Origin: Watersipora subatra
Taxonomy: Eukaryota; Bryozoa; Gymnolaemata; Cheilostomatida; Watersiporidae
Length of the DNA stretch: 64,000 nucleotides
NCBI RefSeq assembly: GCF_963576615.1
Contig: NC_088708.1
Span: 53,865,196-53,929,195 of the forward strand
Direction of reading: 5' to 3'
Shown here: positions 26,405 to 38,930 of the stretch, piece by piece
Layout of the letters: each line of letters starts with the position of its first letter
Numbering within the stretch: position 1 is the stretch's first letter
Translations under genes and position numbers: made by a program
Notes under the pieces: model-generated
The model's input: only the letters and a program-made list of their open reading frames with translations
What the model was told of the DNA's origin: nothing
Database searches by the model: none

Positions 26405-26654
26405 TATAACTAACTAGAGTGTGGAATAGGTTAATTTTACTTATCTTTGTTCCAGATTGATGTTTTATTCTGGGGTCACGACAGGTCTGTTTCGTGCTGG
26501 TGCACTCTTCAGGTGACTTGTGTTGACTTGATTCAACACAAGTCACCTGAAGAGTGCACCAGCACAAAACAGACCTGTCGTGACCCCAGAATAAAACATC
26601 AATCTGGAACAAAGATAAGTAAAATTAACCTATTCCACACTCTAGTTAGTTATA
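26405..26654. repeat. 250-bp near-perfect palindrome
   Basis: Arms 26405-26526 and 26533-26654 are 122 bp each, with one mismatch seen (C/T in the word tgtttcgtgctgg versus its mirror), around the 6-bp spacer cttgat. It is bordered on the left by a TA microsatellite and followed 55 bp later by another (26712-26770). The same peptide appears on both strands because of symmetry and is not a gene. A small foldback or MITE-like element is the simplest reading. Confidence 0.95.
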
Positions 26655-26711
26655 ACACTCCGCACTTTTTAGAGCGTAGAGTGCTGTTAGCAGTAGGCCT
26701 GACAACTTATC

Positions 26712-26767
<56 letters not shown>

Positions 26768-26770
26768 GTG
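26712..26770. repeat. (TA)n microsatellite right of the palindrome
   Basis: About 22 TA units followed by tatgtatatatatatgtg. Confidence 0.95.
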
Positions 26771-27196
26771 TATATTACACAGCCACAGCAGCTCGCCATT
26801 TTACTTCTAATATAGCATTTTTCCTATTGCAGGGAGAGATATAAACATATAATCTTTTCCTTTCATTATTGCTGGTTGTTTTTCATAATAACACCCAGTA
26901 CATTACAGCTACCATTGCAGCTACCATTGCAGTTATCCTATTGCACTGCACTGCCATTTGGCTGCTAATATTGCATTTATCAACCAGCAGTATCCTTTCT
27001 TTTTTACAATATCACTTTGTTGTACAGGAGAATTGTTGACAGGGGAATTTTTAGTATTATTATGTGTCACACATACAAGGAACTGACATCAGACCTAAAA
27101 GTTTTTCTACTCAAGTTCTGTTTGAAGATGTTTGTTACTGCTGGTTAGTTTATAGAGGAAAAGTTTATTTCAATTTTATTTAAAAGTTAGTTTATT

Positions 27197-27229
27197 TCGG
27201 CTTTGACAATATCTCCGCTAAAGGACACC
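27197..27229 (-). mobile_element. Solo end of the foldback element
   Basis: Read on the minus strand, gtcctttagcggagatattg and the following tcaaagccga match the terminus of the element at 7349-8019. It sits immediately before the same block-Y sequence (ctgctggttagtttatag) that follows the full element at 8047, so the insertion predates the separation of the two Y copies. Confidence 0.8.
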
Positions 27230-28302
27230 TGTACATAAACTGCTGGTTAGTTTATAGTGGGGAACATAAGCTGTATTTAAATTAACACGGTAACTCAACT
27301 AGAATTCATTTCTAGTAAACAGTATAACGTTCTCAGCAAGCTTCACATTTCAACTATAAACTTACACAAACTTTTAGTACATTTCATTAGAAAGTGTCGG
27401 TATTTTTCTAGCACTGGCGAATTTTCTGATGTTTGAGGTGATCTGACTGACAGGACGTCTCAAGATTAAAATCAACTAAACATGATTGCGATTAAAACGC
27501 TCAGAAAGAAATATGTTCAAAGTGCCGCCACTAGTTGCTATCATTGCTATTATTCGTATTTTTCTATAATTTGGAATTGTTTTACTAGCAACTAGTAAAG
27601 TTAGTATCAGATAGAGTTTAGGTAAGAGCTTTAAAAATATTCACATGTCTGACTGCGGGTTATGTCTTATATATCCCCATCTCTCACTTACAGCCCCCCA
27701 AGGAGAGCATAATTGAGCCAAAGTATGCTTTGTTATTGAGAAATGTAATGACAACAGTAATTGTTTGTTACAAATACCAAAAATATTCAGTTACATTAGA
27801 TGTTAGTGAAAATTCTTTTGACATGTAAGTGTTAAAAGTTTTCCACTTCAAATATGTATTTTTTAATGATTGTCTCTAAGAGTTCCTGATAGAAATATTC
27901 ATAATACAATAGCCTGGCTGATATTAATACTGCTATATATAATCATGTATATAGACATGTTCAGACCTGTTGAATCCTATCTGATAATTAGAAAGCTCCA
28001 ACAAGGAACCAAACATTCCAGAATGTAACAAGAGAATCCACCTGTGCTATTCTGCTATAGAATAAGTGATTATTTAACAAACATAATTTTAGAAAGATGA
28101 CATTAAGAACGGCGTAGTAAGTTATTGCTGCCACTCTGCTGCTCTTCTGTCGCCAACTTTATTAGAGAATCTACCATATGCAGGTTGATGACTAGATTGG
28201 TTTTTCTTGAATATGAAATATAAACTATATCTCTTGTGCTGTCCTCAGCCATAAGCCTTCAAGTAGACGACACTAATATTCTTGATAAGCAGGTAAAGAT
28301 AC

Positions 28303-28340
28303 GAGGGCAAACCTCTCAGATACGTGAGAGGTTTGCCCTC
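28303..28340. repeat. Perfect 16-bp stem, 6-base loop hairpin
   Basis: gagggcaaacctctca, loop gatacg, then its exact reverse complement. The homologous place in block Y copy 3 (around 42170-42200) has only one arm, so the second arm arose as an inverted duplication here or was lost there. Confidence 0.9.
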
Positions 28341-28930
28341 TCAGTCACTTTATATGCGTGAACGACAATGACAATTTCACCATTAACAATGCTTTTGGAT
28401 TTCAAGTTTACATCATAATCTTAGGTTTTGAGGGTTTCATACACCAGGCTATACATTCGAGTCTATCAAATCACTTATCTTCTAATCATTATTGTCCTAC
28501 CAGACCAGTGCTTTTGTAAATGAGGCATAAAATATGCAAGATTTGTTTTACAGTCAGGTGAAATGTATTTACATATTGCGTAGTCGATTATTAATACAAT
28601 GTACATATTATATAACTATAATACATAAAACGTTACATAATATAAAATATGTTGTCAGATCATTATATCATAGGATATTTATTGAATCATCCAATTGTTG
28701 CAATGTACATTAATATAGAGGACTGCACAGTATTACAGAATTTAAAAATTGTATAATTAAAAAGAATTTGGGTCAAAAAACTTTCGAAAAAAGTATATGG
28801 ATGGCTAGAATTTTCACTGTCATTCCGCAGATTCCAACTTTAGAGCGTCACTGATTATAGGATAAAACACAGCCTACAAACCCATTCTAGGTATCAAGTA
28901 GTTGTTATAATCCAAAAATTAATAACACTG

Positions 28931-29604
28931 TCATCGTTTCGTCATAAACTGATAACGACGGACGTTGGCACGCCTTGTACTAGAGACCAGGTGGCTCTGT
29001 AACATAAACAATAAACTGGTATAAGATTGTATTCTAAACTTACCATTGAATTCTACCATGTACTGCTATTGCACAAAACTGTGTGCAGATGTTTTAGAAT
29101 TTAAGCACAACATTTGCTTTCACTATGGTGTCCATTGTCACGAATTTGCTTAACTGGTAGATTGTAAGTCAAATATTTAAAAATATTTAATGTTATTCAT
29201 TTTGCAAATCTTAAGTCTGATGAACTATTCATCTGATATGTTTTATAAACTCCTTGCCCATAACATTTGAAATGCAAAATTACAAAAAACTCAAAATTTA
29301 CAGTGCAAACTTTTACCTTGTTTTGAGTCTGATCAGAGATGCCTGTAACTGCGCGTATAACTGCGCTATACGAAGGGGGAGCAACATCTTCTGAATCTGG
29401 CTTTGGTAAAGATGAGTCGCTTAGTTTTCGGCAATTCATTATATTATCTTTGTCCTCCTGTAAACCATCATGAGCTTGTTCAATATCGTCTTTGGATCTG
29501 CAGGCGTGGAAAATTCCGCGTATAACTTTTCCTAGGCAGCAGGATAAAGAGATAAGTAGGATAAGACACAGCGCAACAGCAATGATTAGCAGAATGATAT
29601 TCAT
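28931..29604 (-). CDS. Small single-pass membrane protein with PPSY motif, paralogue 1
   Basis: Coding exons are 29317-29604 and 28931-28996 (minus), joined in phase 0 between QNK|GT and a pyrimidine-rich acceptor, giving 117 residues. Met is preceded by gcc (good context). Residues 1-22 are hydrophobic (MNIILLIIAVALCLILLISL) and followed by SCCLGKVI, a membrane-edge CC pair typical of palmitoylation sites. A charged cytosolic part follows with APPSYSAV (about 75-82), a PPxY motif that binds WW domains of Nedd4-type ubiquitin ligases or YAP-like adaptors. The layout resembles short PPxY membrane adaptors, but no named family is claimed. The closest relative is the gene at 39768-40571. The last exon, read in the spliced phase, ends ANVRRYQFMTKR, whereas the conserved frame (PTSVVISL) is shifted by two bases, so the C-terminus may be altered or the model may miss a junction. 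Confidence 0.7.
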
Positions 29605-31774
29605 GGCTGTTGTTCTTACAAATGTTTCTCATGCATAATTGTTGTTCTTTTATAGACTAGACTTGAGGAAGACATCATTGCTGGCAATGTATCCATCCTT
29701 TATAAACTAGATTTGAAGACATCAATGTCAGTAAATTTCCATTCTATCATCAGTTTCCTTATCATGGAAGTGTCTGTTTTGCTGGGAAAGTCCAAAGCGT
29801 GTATTTTTGCTGTTATTTGATATATTTTAGTTTTAGCTGTTTAAGGATATATATGTTATGTGGCTTAAAATACTTGCACAATGACACCCGGTGTTTTAAA
29901 TTTCCTTTTGCTCATGGATGGTCCATAGAGTGTACATATGCTAGAGAGTATATATGTGTGGAAAGATGAGACCTGATAAAATATGTATGTTTCGACAAAT
30001 AGAACCTCAAAACACTCACTTGAAAATATTCATTTCCTTTGGTGCTTTTCATGTTGTTAGGGAGAAAACGCAGAGCATTGTTATATACATGTACCTTATA
30101 TACATATTACTTTATTGACGATAATTTCAGTTCTAAAAGACTTTTTCCAAATTAATTTATACAAGAATCATAAAAAAGGAAACAGTTTGTCAATGAAATA
30201 AAATAAATGGTTTGACATGAAGCATTTAAAATATCTTTCTCTGTTAAGAGGGCAGATATTAGCTAGAACATTGTTAAAAGAACTAGCAACAATATTTTCA
30301 GTATAATCGTTAAAAGTTGTATACAATTTGTTCTTACGTAAGCTGAAATGAACTTAAAACCTGTACCTGTCACATAAAAAGACAAAAAACATAGAAATTT
30401 AAAAATTTATAATAGATGTAAAATATATACGCTTTATGTTATATAATATGTTATATTGTGCCATATATGCAGAGTGATGTTTATAGCGAACTGAGTTATT
30501 TTACGTAGGTCAACCAATTTACGTATTTTACTAAAGTCAACTATTCTTCATATATTTTTAGCCTAAAAGTGATGCATTTTACGACCTCGAAGAAAACACA
30601 AACCAAGTAGCGCATTGAGTTTTCTGCAGCGCCTCTGACTCTGTTACTCAGTGTATCATTACATCTCCATTTACCAGAGTTATGGTCTCAGTTTGGTATT
30701 CTGGCAGAAAACATTATTTTCAAACTTCAATACAGCAGTTTCGGTAGAAAGTTTTCAGCTAATGGAAATCATGATAATTTTGTTAGCATTCTTTCTAAAT
30801 CTTGCAGTTTCTGATTTGCTAGATAAGTTACAGTCATCACTGATGCTACTAGATGGCCTTTATAAACCTGCATAGTCGAAATAGTGATGCATTCATAGAG
30901 CGAGTAAATCTTTCTACATGTTATGTTAGTTCTACGTATGTCGGTAGATTTCACTCTTCGGCTTTGATGGTGTGAAACAGACAGAAAATAAAACATGTTG
31001 TTTCTTATGTGCTCAGGCTTTCCTCAATGCCCAATCGCGCTTGCTGTTTATTGGTCAATGAAGTTATATTTTCAAGGCTATGTTTAACGGTTCTACTTTT
31101 TTCATAAATTGCAAATAAATTATTCAATAGCTTAAAGCTTCTGATTATTTCCCACAATGCCCTCTGCTAACTGAATTGTCCAATGAGATGCGAAAGATGT
31201 GAATCTTTGCGTCTTGCTTCTTTTGCCACTTCTATCAAACATATTTCTGCATACCTAAATGTATGAGCGCCTAAAGCGCCTCCCTCACTCATGCTTGTAC
31301 CAAATATTCCCACCCTCACCTATGCCTGCATTCATGCCCACATTCATACCAGCACTTCCAATGTACATGTTTTAGCACCGGTGCTATATCGATGCTCTTG
31401 TCAGCACCATCATCCACACCAAACAGCAACTAATGTGGCAATCCAATAAGTTTTCAGCAAAATGTTTAGATTTTGCCTCCTTTGCACTACAGCCTATTTT
31501 GAATATTCTGAGCAGCGCATAGTTATGGAGTAAATCTTAGCCTTCATGTCTTACAGTGGATGCTTAAGGTTAAATAGGGATTGCCTTATTTGATTTCTTT
31601 TCGCAGGTGTTAAGCTATACCTTATACTGTTACCTGTTAGTTGTCGTGAACATTTTAATGAGCATTTGATGAATTTTAATGAAATTATAGACACTGATGG
31701 GTTCAGTTACAGTCTGTTATTGTAGTGCTCATGGAAAAACTTCCTGAAAGCATTGAATATTGAGATTGTCAGGA
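29605..31774. other. Non-coding stretch between paralogue 1 and duplication copy B
   Basis: Contains the presumed promoter of the minus-strand gene just right of 29604. No further coding frame with a recognisable domain or splice context is visible, and no organised tandem array. Confidence 0.5.
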
Positions 31775-32344
31775 TAAGGATTTTTTTATTTCCTTAGCAT
31801 GTAGCATCATCCTTGGTGATTAGCTTAACATGGCAACTAGGGAGTTGCTAGCTAGCAAATTGATTTTGATAAACAATTTATGTGGTAAAATAAGCTAATT
31901 CTTGAGATACTAGTTTAATTTATCAGAGCAGACTTCCTATAACATTATTTTAGACTTTAGTCAGGTTGAATATACAAAAGATGATTAGTCTCAATTCTTG
32001 AAATACTAGTTTAATCTAGCAGCCGATCAATAACTGAATTTAATGCAGACCAATAAACAGAGTACATGCCAATATAAATCGTTAGACTTCCTATTTGGTG
32101 TTAAAAGAAAGAAACAGAATTAAGCAATGATTCATGACATTTGAAAACCTAATATTATATATTATATATAATATACATTTATTTATCTATGCAAAAATGC
32201 ATTCAATTTAAAAAAACAAGTTTTTAAGTTCTGACTTTTGGTGAATATTTTGGGTTTATCATAAAATTTTTATTGAGTAAAAAACATCCAAAAAAGACAA
32301 AAGTCGTATAGCTCAGTTGATCCACTTTTTAGTTTACATCTTAA

Positions 32345-33219
32345 AGGTTGACTTGCAACAAAATTCACATTACAGTTATTTGATATCAAAAGATTCACCA
32401 TGTCTTACTCTGTTGTGTTGTAGGTGCAAATTATGTGGGAATGTGATTACAAGCTCTTAAAAGCTAAAAAACCAACAGTTAATTGCAGCCACACGAGACT
32501 GCCGTAGTTTGGATTCTCTTTCCAAAACTGCTCAGGTGTGACACAGTGTGGGAGATGGTTTCTGTTTACAATTTCATGCAACTTTATTCGTCGAAATATT
32601 TTCACAAATATACTTCACGCATTCAATAAAACCATGTCTATTGTTCTTACGCGTCTTTTTTATCGTCATTGTAATGCTGTCACTTTTAGCAGTTATATCT
32701 TATAACTTACCGTAAAAATTAATTTAATTTTTTAACCTTACATCGAAGGAGTAAATAGCATTGTCTGATAATCAAAACGAGCCTGTTGGTCACCTGTGAT
32801 AATTGAAAAGTGCTGCAAAAATTATTTGCGAAGTATTGGGTCACATGATCAGATTACGACTTGACGATTGAATAATGCCGAAACAAAACTGTAAAGTAGC
32901 GAGCATTTATATTTGACACAGGGTCTTCGATGAAACCCGAAGTGTTTGTCATAAACTAGTGCTACGATAAGTTTTATATTGAGCTTCGTATTGGCCTTTC
33001 AATTCACCTGAGAACATAAGTGACAAGACGATAAGCAAATTTCATGGTTACGTCATCGAAATAAAGAGATTTCAATCTACGGCGGCTTTTCGTCTTTGAG
33101 CTTTTAAGAGCTTGTAATCACATTTCCACATATTTGGCACCTACAATACAACAGAGTCAGACATGGTGAATCTTTTGATACCAAATAACTGTAATGTGAC
33201 TTTTGTTGCAAGTCAACCT
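32345..33219. mobile_element. 875-bp non-autonomous element with TTAA target duplication
   Basis: The element begins aggttgacttgcaacaaaa and ends with the inverted form ttttgttgcaagtcaacct; inverted homology extends about 115 bp on each side, with indels. TTAA flanks it on both sides (32341-32344 and 33220-33223). Copy A shows the empty site: catcttaagttt at 677-688 with a single TTAA. TTAA duplication is the hallmark of piggyBac-type insertion and precise excision. There is no transposase frame, so a MITE mobilised in trans is inferred. Confidence 0.92.
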
Positions 33220-33506
33220 TTAAGTTTATCAAGCAGAATAAACAAATTATGCAAAGAATCCATGTGCCTAAATCTTTTTTGGATATTAGGAATGATAAAA
33301 GATTTTTTCTAAATCGTAAAATTTTGTATAAAAGGTCTGATTTTGGCTAAAATGTATAATTTTGTATAAAAGTTCTCATTTTGTCTTTGTGGTATAGAAA
33401 TTGAAATACATGAGAAGAAAGGTTGTTGCTCACCCTCTCCAGATAGGTTTAAAGTGAACGCATTTGGAGCAACTAAATATATATTTTTTCTAACGTTATA
33501 TACAAT

Positions 33507-33915
33507 GCTAGCTATGCTACCCAGCATTGCCCCGGTTTTAAAAATCAGCTTGTATACTGTACATTGAGATGTAATGAGAGTTGCCTGCCACTTGCTATTA
33601 GCCTGTCACATTGCCAATGGATAGTTTGAGTAAGCCTACTAATAAGAGTTACTCTCTCGGTGACGTTAGGCAATCACCCATGTAGTACGCAAAGCCGTCA
33701 TGTATTTGCTCCTATATAGTGACATATATCGCTTGTGAAGAGATCAAGTTCATGCAGTTGAGTTGGTATGGCACCTGGTTGGTGAACCGGAGGGTCCGTG
33801 TTCAGATCTTTTGCGATATGAAATCACTATTCCAAGATATCAATAGCTATAGCTGGACATACTGAAAACAGACGATAAACTTTGAGAAATATGAATAGAC
33901 CTATAGTTGTTTAAA
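33507..33915 (+). mobile_element. SINE-like insertion in copy B
   Basis: Absent from copy A at about 900. It begins tgctagctatgctacccagc, includes agagttgcctgccacttgct, and ends tttgagaaatat. A related copy lies at 47638-47990 and a short head at about 45275-45310. The internal stretch around 33760-33815 (ggttggtgaaccggagggtc then gtgttcagatc) resembles a tRNA-type B box, suggesting a tRNA-derived SINE (tentative). Confidence 0.65.
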
Positions 33916-33987
33916 GAAGAATATTGCGTACATATACATGTAAACATAGACATGTAAAATGATGTTTAAAGCAGCAAAGTGTTTGGT

Positions 33988-34253
33988 AGGCTTGTCAATC
34001 AATAAATCCGTTCATTAGGCTTGTCAATCAATAAATGTGATCAATAAGCTTGTCATCAATAAATCTGATCAATAGGTAGATCAATCAATAAATCCGATCA
34101 ATAGGTTTGTCAATCAATAAGCCTGATCAGTTTAATTGTCAAGCAAAAAACCTGATCAATTTAATTATCTATCAATAAATCTGATCACTTGAAATGTTCA
34201 ACAATAAATCTGATCATTAGGTTTGTCAATCAATAAATCTGATCAATATAAAG
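33988..34253 (+). repeat. 26-bp minisatellite (copy B)
   Basis: Counterpart of 978-1262 with about ten units. One unit has a shortened gtcatcaataaa form. Confidence 0.9.
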
Positions 34254-34481
34254 ACATCAAATAAGCACAATGGTATACAATCAAACTAGAGTTAGTAATT
34301 CTACATTTACAGCTGAAATATATCCATTGTTGGTATATTGAGTGCTGGCAATTGCAACTCTCGTTTATGGTTACTCTAAATATTGCTTTCGCATTTGTAT
34401 GACAAAATGTTGATCTTTTAAAAATTGAAGTGTGTGTTGGAGTTATCAGCTTTATGCCGCTTTCAACGGTAAGTGATCAAC

Positions 34482-35068
34482 ACAGTAGTTTCTCTATTAA
34501 AGAATGAACTGTAAACGAACTCATTAACAACATTTGCAATGTTACTAAACATGTCTATTATGTGATAAGTGATCAGCTATTGTACTTATAAAAATTCACT
34601 ATCAACAAGATCTCAGGCTACATGTTTTAATTATATGTAGATGCATCAGAATACCGACTGTCAGCAAGACCTTTATGACTAGGTTCTCACATACCCTTGT
34701 GTCTCAAATCATCACATACTTTGAGGCAAGTCTTTTGCAGTGGGTACATTAGTCCAAGCACTATATGTATTTTCCATTCGCACGCCCTCTTTACATATCT
34801 GATCTAGAATCATCTAATTTTATTCAATACATGACTTCCGAGGAAAGTATTTTTAGAACATAATTTTAAATCATACATCATTTAATAAGGCAGTTTTTAA
34901 ATCATACATCACCTTCTTATCAGAGGTTTATTAGAGTGTGACTTTCTAAAGCTGCTCCAGTCAATCCAATTCACTTTGACTGACAAAAGACAAAACATAA
35001 GAACAGTCAATATAATCATATGTGAACTAGTTTACAATCCACAGAGTAATGTAGCATCTATATCCATC
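34482..35068. other. Insertion specific to copy B
   Basis: Copy A runs uninterrupted from ggtaagtgattaacatcaca (1528 onward). In copy B this is split: gtgatcaacac stands before and gattaacatcaca after about 590 bp. The near-duplicate gatcaaca/gattaaca could be an old target duplication. No terminal inverted repeats or coding frame seen. Confidence 0.65.
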
Positions 35069-35811
35069 CTGATTAACATCACAATGGTGATCTTTTGAAA
35101 TATGAATCTGAGGACATGACTGTTTTCTTACATATGGTTAGCAACTGTTTACTACTATAAAAAATATTTACTTTCAATTAGCACGACTGGATAACTTTTT
35201 CTAGGGTGTATGTCATGTGAAGATATTTATTCTGAACAAGCATGAGTGGAGAACTCTTTGTAGATATTATATTAAGTGCTCCGTATAAAGTTGACCTATG
35301 ACCTCATCAACTAATATAGCAAGCTTCACACAGTCCTAATTGATTAATTTTAAGTTTTCTGAGCCTGTAAGGAGACCCACTAAAAGGTTATTCTACAATC
35401 TAGCAGCATTGCTTTCTTACTTAATAATCACACAGCGCTGTCAGTTTCCATCGCTGTCAAAGATTATACCCTCCCACTTTTACAAAGATCCGCCAACTTT
35501 CTACTTGCAAGCTATGAATAACATCACAAATGACCATTTATTAGTTTTACAAACCCGGAAATAAAATATTTGGAAAAAAATGGAAGGTTCCAGCTACCAG
35601 CTGTTGCATTTTTGTGTCATTACTCATTATTTACGTGCCTGTCGTAAAACTTTCCATTCACAATGCGGTCATCAAGGGCGTTCTGCAGACAACAAGCACT
35701 TGCTAACATATGTCACACTCACATACATTCTGACAATGTTGTCGCCAAAGCCAAATTAGGCATCAAAATAAGCTGAGTAGAATCACCGACAATGTTTGAT
35801 TAGCAGGCTTT

Positions 35812-36050
35812 GTCTGACCACTAGCTGGCTGAGTAGTTTCTCTTTGTCTGATCACTACCTTGCTGAGTAGTTTCTCTTTGTCTGATCGCTAGCTTGCTGT
35901 GTAGTTTCTCTTTGTCTGATCAGTAGCTTGCTGAGTAGTTTCTCTTTGTCTGATCACTAGCTTACTGAATAGTTTCTCTTTGTCTGATCACTAGCTTGCG
36001 GAGTAGTTTCTCTTTGTCTGAACACTAGTTTGCTGAGTAGCTTCCCTTTG
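35812..36050 (+). repeat. 33-bp minisatellite (copy B)
   Basis: About seven units of tgctgagtagtttctctttg plus tctgatcact, against four in copy A. Confidence 0.9.
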
Positions 36051-36382
36051 GTACAACTCAAACAGTAAATAAAATCATAAGCAACTCTCCAGCTGTTGTA
36101 GAGAAGCATAAGGTTACATTCAAAGAGAGGCAAGTACAAAGCCAAACAAGATTTCATCTTTATCTACTTAAACATTTTATTGACTTTGGTTTTCTTTGTC
36201 AATTGTTCAATCAATTTAATTATATTTTGCAACTCAGTGGAGCATTTTATTTTTGCATGCTACCTTAAATGACCTTTACCCCATCTGGATAAATTTCTAT
36301 TCCTGATTTCTATAGCCTATTGTAAAGTGGCTAGCAAATCAATTAGCCAATCAGAAAATGATATAAAAACCACACATACACT

Positions 36383-36677
36383 GCTTCACTTCACACTGTC
36401 TATCAGCAATATTTTCACTGAAGAATATGTAAAAACATTTGAATTTGGTGTAAAAATTGTCCTGTCATTTCCCATTCTATAGTGACTACAACCTGATATA
36501 CTCAAGGATTGTGGGTAGCGGGTTGGAGAGGCTAAACTTGTCATAGCAATATTGATCACCAGTCTGTTCAATGGAGGGCTCTGTCTACTCTCTGGAATAG
36601 ACTCTTCTTCTGAATGCTTCTCAGCAGACGTAACAGTTCATATTACAATCTGTAATCCATTAACATAATTATTGGAG
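36383..36677. other. Insertion of about 295 bp specific to copy B
   Basis: Copy A reads ctgcttattcactcgtcctcac at about 3586, while copy B has about 295 extra bases between ctgcttca and tcgtcctcac. I see no inverted ends and no convincing gene. The 61-residue minus frame has no domain. Confidence 0.6.
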
Positions 36678-37084
36678 TCGTCCTCACAAGGATCTAAAAG
36701 GCATAAATCATACCAGATAAATATCTTGTGTCAGAAAACTGCCTAAATGCTGTCTTATCTGTGCCTGGATCAGCAGCTGAAAACATACTTGTAGAAGAAT
36801 CATATTGTTCTTGTGGTGTACATGAAAGACAAACAAGAATGTACTGACTGTCATCACATTCCTTTTATTAAAGCTAGGTAAATACTTATGTTAAACAGCT
36901 CAAAGGTAACTCATATAACTTTTACTAAGCTGGTAGGAAAAGGAATCTGCTGTAACATGCAACATTCCTATCTGTTAGCATATATTATTCATACTGTTAC
37001 ATGAGTTAAAGTGAAACCACTGAAAGCTGTCCAATAGGAGCAGTGGAACTTACATTCCACTTATCAAACCTGGTATCGGTGTAT

Positions 37085-37507
37085 TTATGTATCGCTATAC
37101 TACAGTATTGCCATATTGCTGTATTGCTATATTGCAGTATTGCAGTGTTTTTGTATTGCTATATTGCTGCGATTCAGTTTTTGCTGTATTGTTGTATTTC
37201 TGTATGACAATATTGCTGTATTACTATATTGCAGTACTGCTGTATTGCTATATTGTAGTATTGCAGTACTACTTTGTGGTTGTATTGCTGAATTGTTATA
37301 TTGTAGTACTGCTGTATTGTTGTATTGTCGTATTGCTATATTGCTGTATTGTTTTATTGCTGGATTCCTGTATTGTTGTATTGCTATATTGTTGTATTGC
37401 TGTATTGTTGTATTTCTGTATTACTATAATGTAATATTGCAGTATTACTGTATTGCTGTATTTTAGTATTGTTGTATTGCTGTATTGTTGTATTGCTGTA
37501 TTGCTGG
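37085..37507 (+). repeat. TATTGCTG-type minisatellite (copy B)
   Basis: Counterpart of 3980-4672, about 270 bp shorter. Open frames in three plus frames and on the minus strand are repeat artefacts. Confidence 0.9.
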
Positions 37508-38811
37508 GCACTTTACAGCAAAGAACTAAAACTTTAAAAGTTACTGCGCATTTTTTTACATAGATGGAGTTATGGTCTCACAATTCAAAGTTGAATACAT
37601 CGCTAGTACCATTGGATTTTCATGGCGTATGCCATTGAAAGACATATTTACACTTGACCAATTCTAATTGTTCTGCTAACTTTCCTTTTGAACACAGTTC
37701 TTTTGAAGCGCATATTATTAGTACAAACCAAAACACTTATACAAATGTTAGTTGTTGACTTTCGCCAACAGCTAAAATGTGAATGGTGATGTGAGATGTG
37801 TGTGTTAGATCGAAGCACATCTATATTGGCAGCGGTAAATTTAGTGATTGTATATTGACTGACCATCTATGTAAGCCCGTGTCTACCAGAGCTGCAATTG
37901 AAGTGTTGTAGAGTTCAGAATATTGTACTGTTATTGTGGCTTCATTTAATGTCTGAATATTTTTTATGTTCTGTACACAGTACTGCTTTGTCAGTAAGAG
38001 CAGTACATCTGTAGAGAGACTTTATCAGAAGCAATGGGTGCCCAACACACATCATGTAACACTATTCATCCAACACCATTTTAAAAGCGGTGGCTCAATT
38101 CTATTGGTTGATGCATCTAATTATTGACATGATATTACAGTTTGTAAAATCATAGTATGAACACAGCTGGAAAAGAATGCCAAGCAGAAAGATTATCACA
38201 TAATATAAAACATTAGACAAGACCAAATGTAATAATCGCGGTGAATAAATAGAAATGTTGGAGCTGTGATAATCAGCCTTATAAGATTTTCTCAGGAAGA
38301 AGAGTGCATGTGGTGACATATGATAACACCAGCGATTTCAATAGAATCCACATCTGTCAGAGTATTACAGCATTTTCCAACTTGCAACTTATAAAACTCA
38401 AGTAATGAAATCGACAGTTTAAAGGTAGTTTTTCATCACTGAGATAGATAACTGTTTTATTCAAGTTTGCTGTTATTATGGTACCCAATCAGCCAAAGTT
38501 GTCAGCAAATCTAATCCTCTGATCCATTCATTACTTGTTCATACAAAAGTTCTGTAAAGAATTGATAAGATTGTGACACAGACATGAGACTGCTAGAGAC
38601 AGCGCTAAAACTATCAAACTCTTTTTGACAGCACTCTAAGAAGGTCCTGAATTTAGAGTCAGCACCAACAGCAAGGTAGAGTTTAAACACCTCATCGTCA
38701 ACGTCATAGTAACAGAGATATCTAATAGAACAAACATAGAGGGAAACCTTGGAGTAAGAAGTGATATCTAAAGGCTATAGTAATAGTCATAATAATATTA
38801 AAAAAATCGAT

Positions 38812-38930
38812 TTTCTCAAGTAGGTTAATACCTGAAAGTAGGTCTATATCCGGAAGTAGGTCAATATCTGGAAGTAGGTCAATATCCGGAAGTAGGTCAA
38901 TATCCAGAAGTAGGTCAATACGTGAAAATA
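38812..38930 (+). repeat. 18-bp minisatellite (copy B)
   Basis: About seven units of aagtaggtcaatatccgg type, compared with four in copy A. Confidence 0.85.

Larger units (their letters stand above)
27065..28440 (+). repeat. Dispersed duplicate block Y, copy 2
   Basis: Collinear with 41027-42290 (starts cacacatacaaggaactgac in both) and partly with 8047-8640. It differs by an insertion near 27150-27240 that includes a fragment of the foldback element and a repeated stretch of the block itself, and by a local inverted duplication at 28303-28340. No coding frame is conserved. Confidence 0.9.

Noticed and set aside
26100-26815. Two frames beginning with the same MFQIDVLFWGHDRS peptide on opposite strands
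   Set aside because: They reflect the mirror symmetry of the palindrome at 26405-26654 plus TA-repeat translation and a LINE piece.
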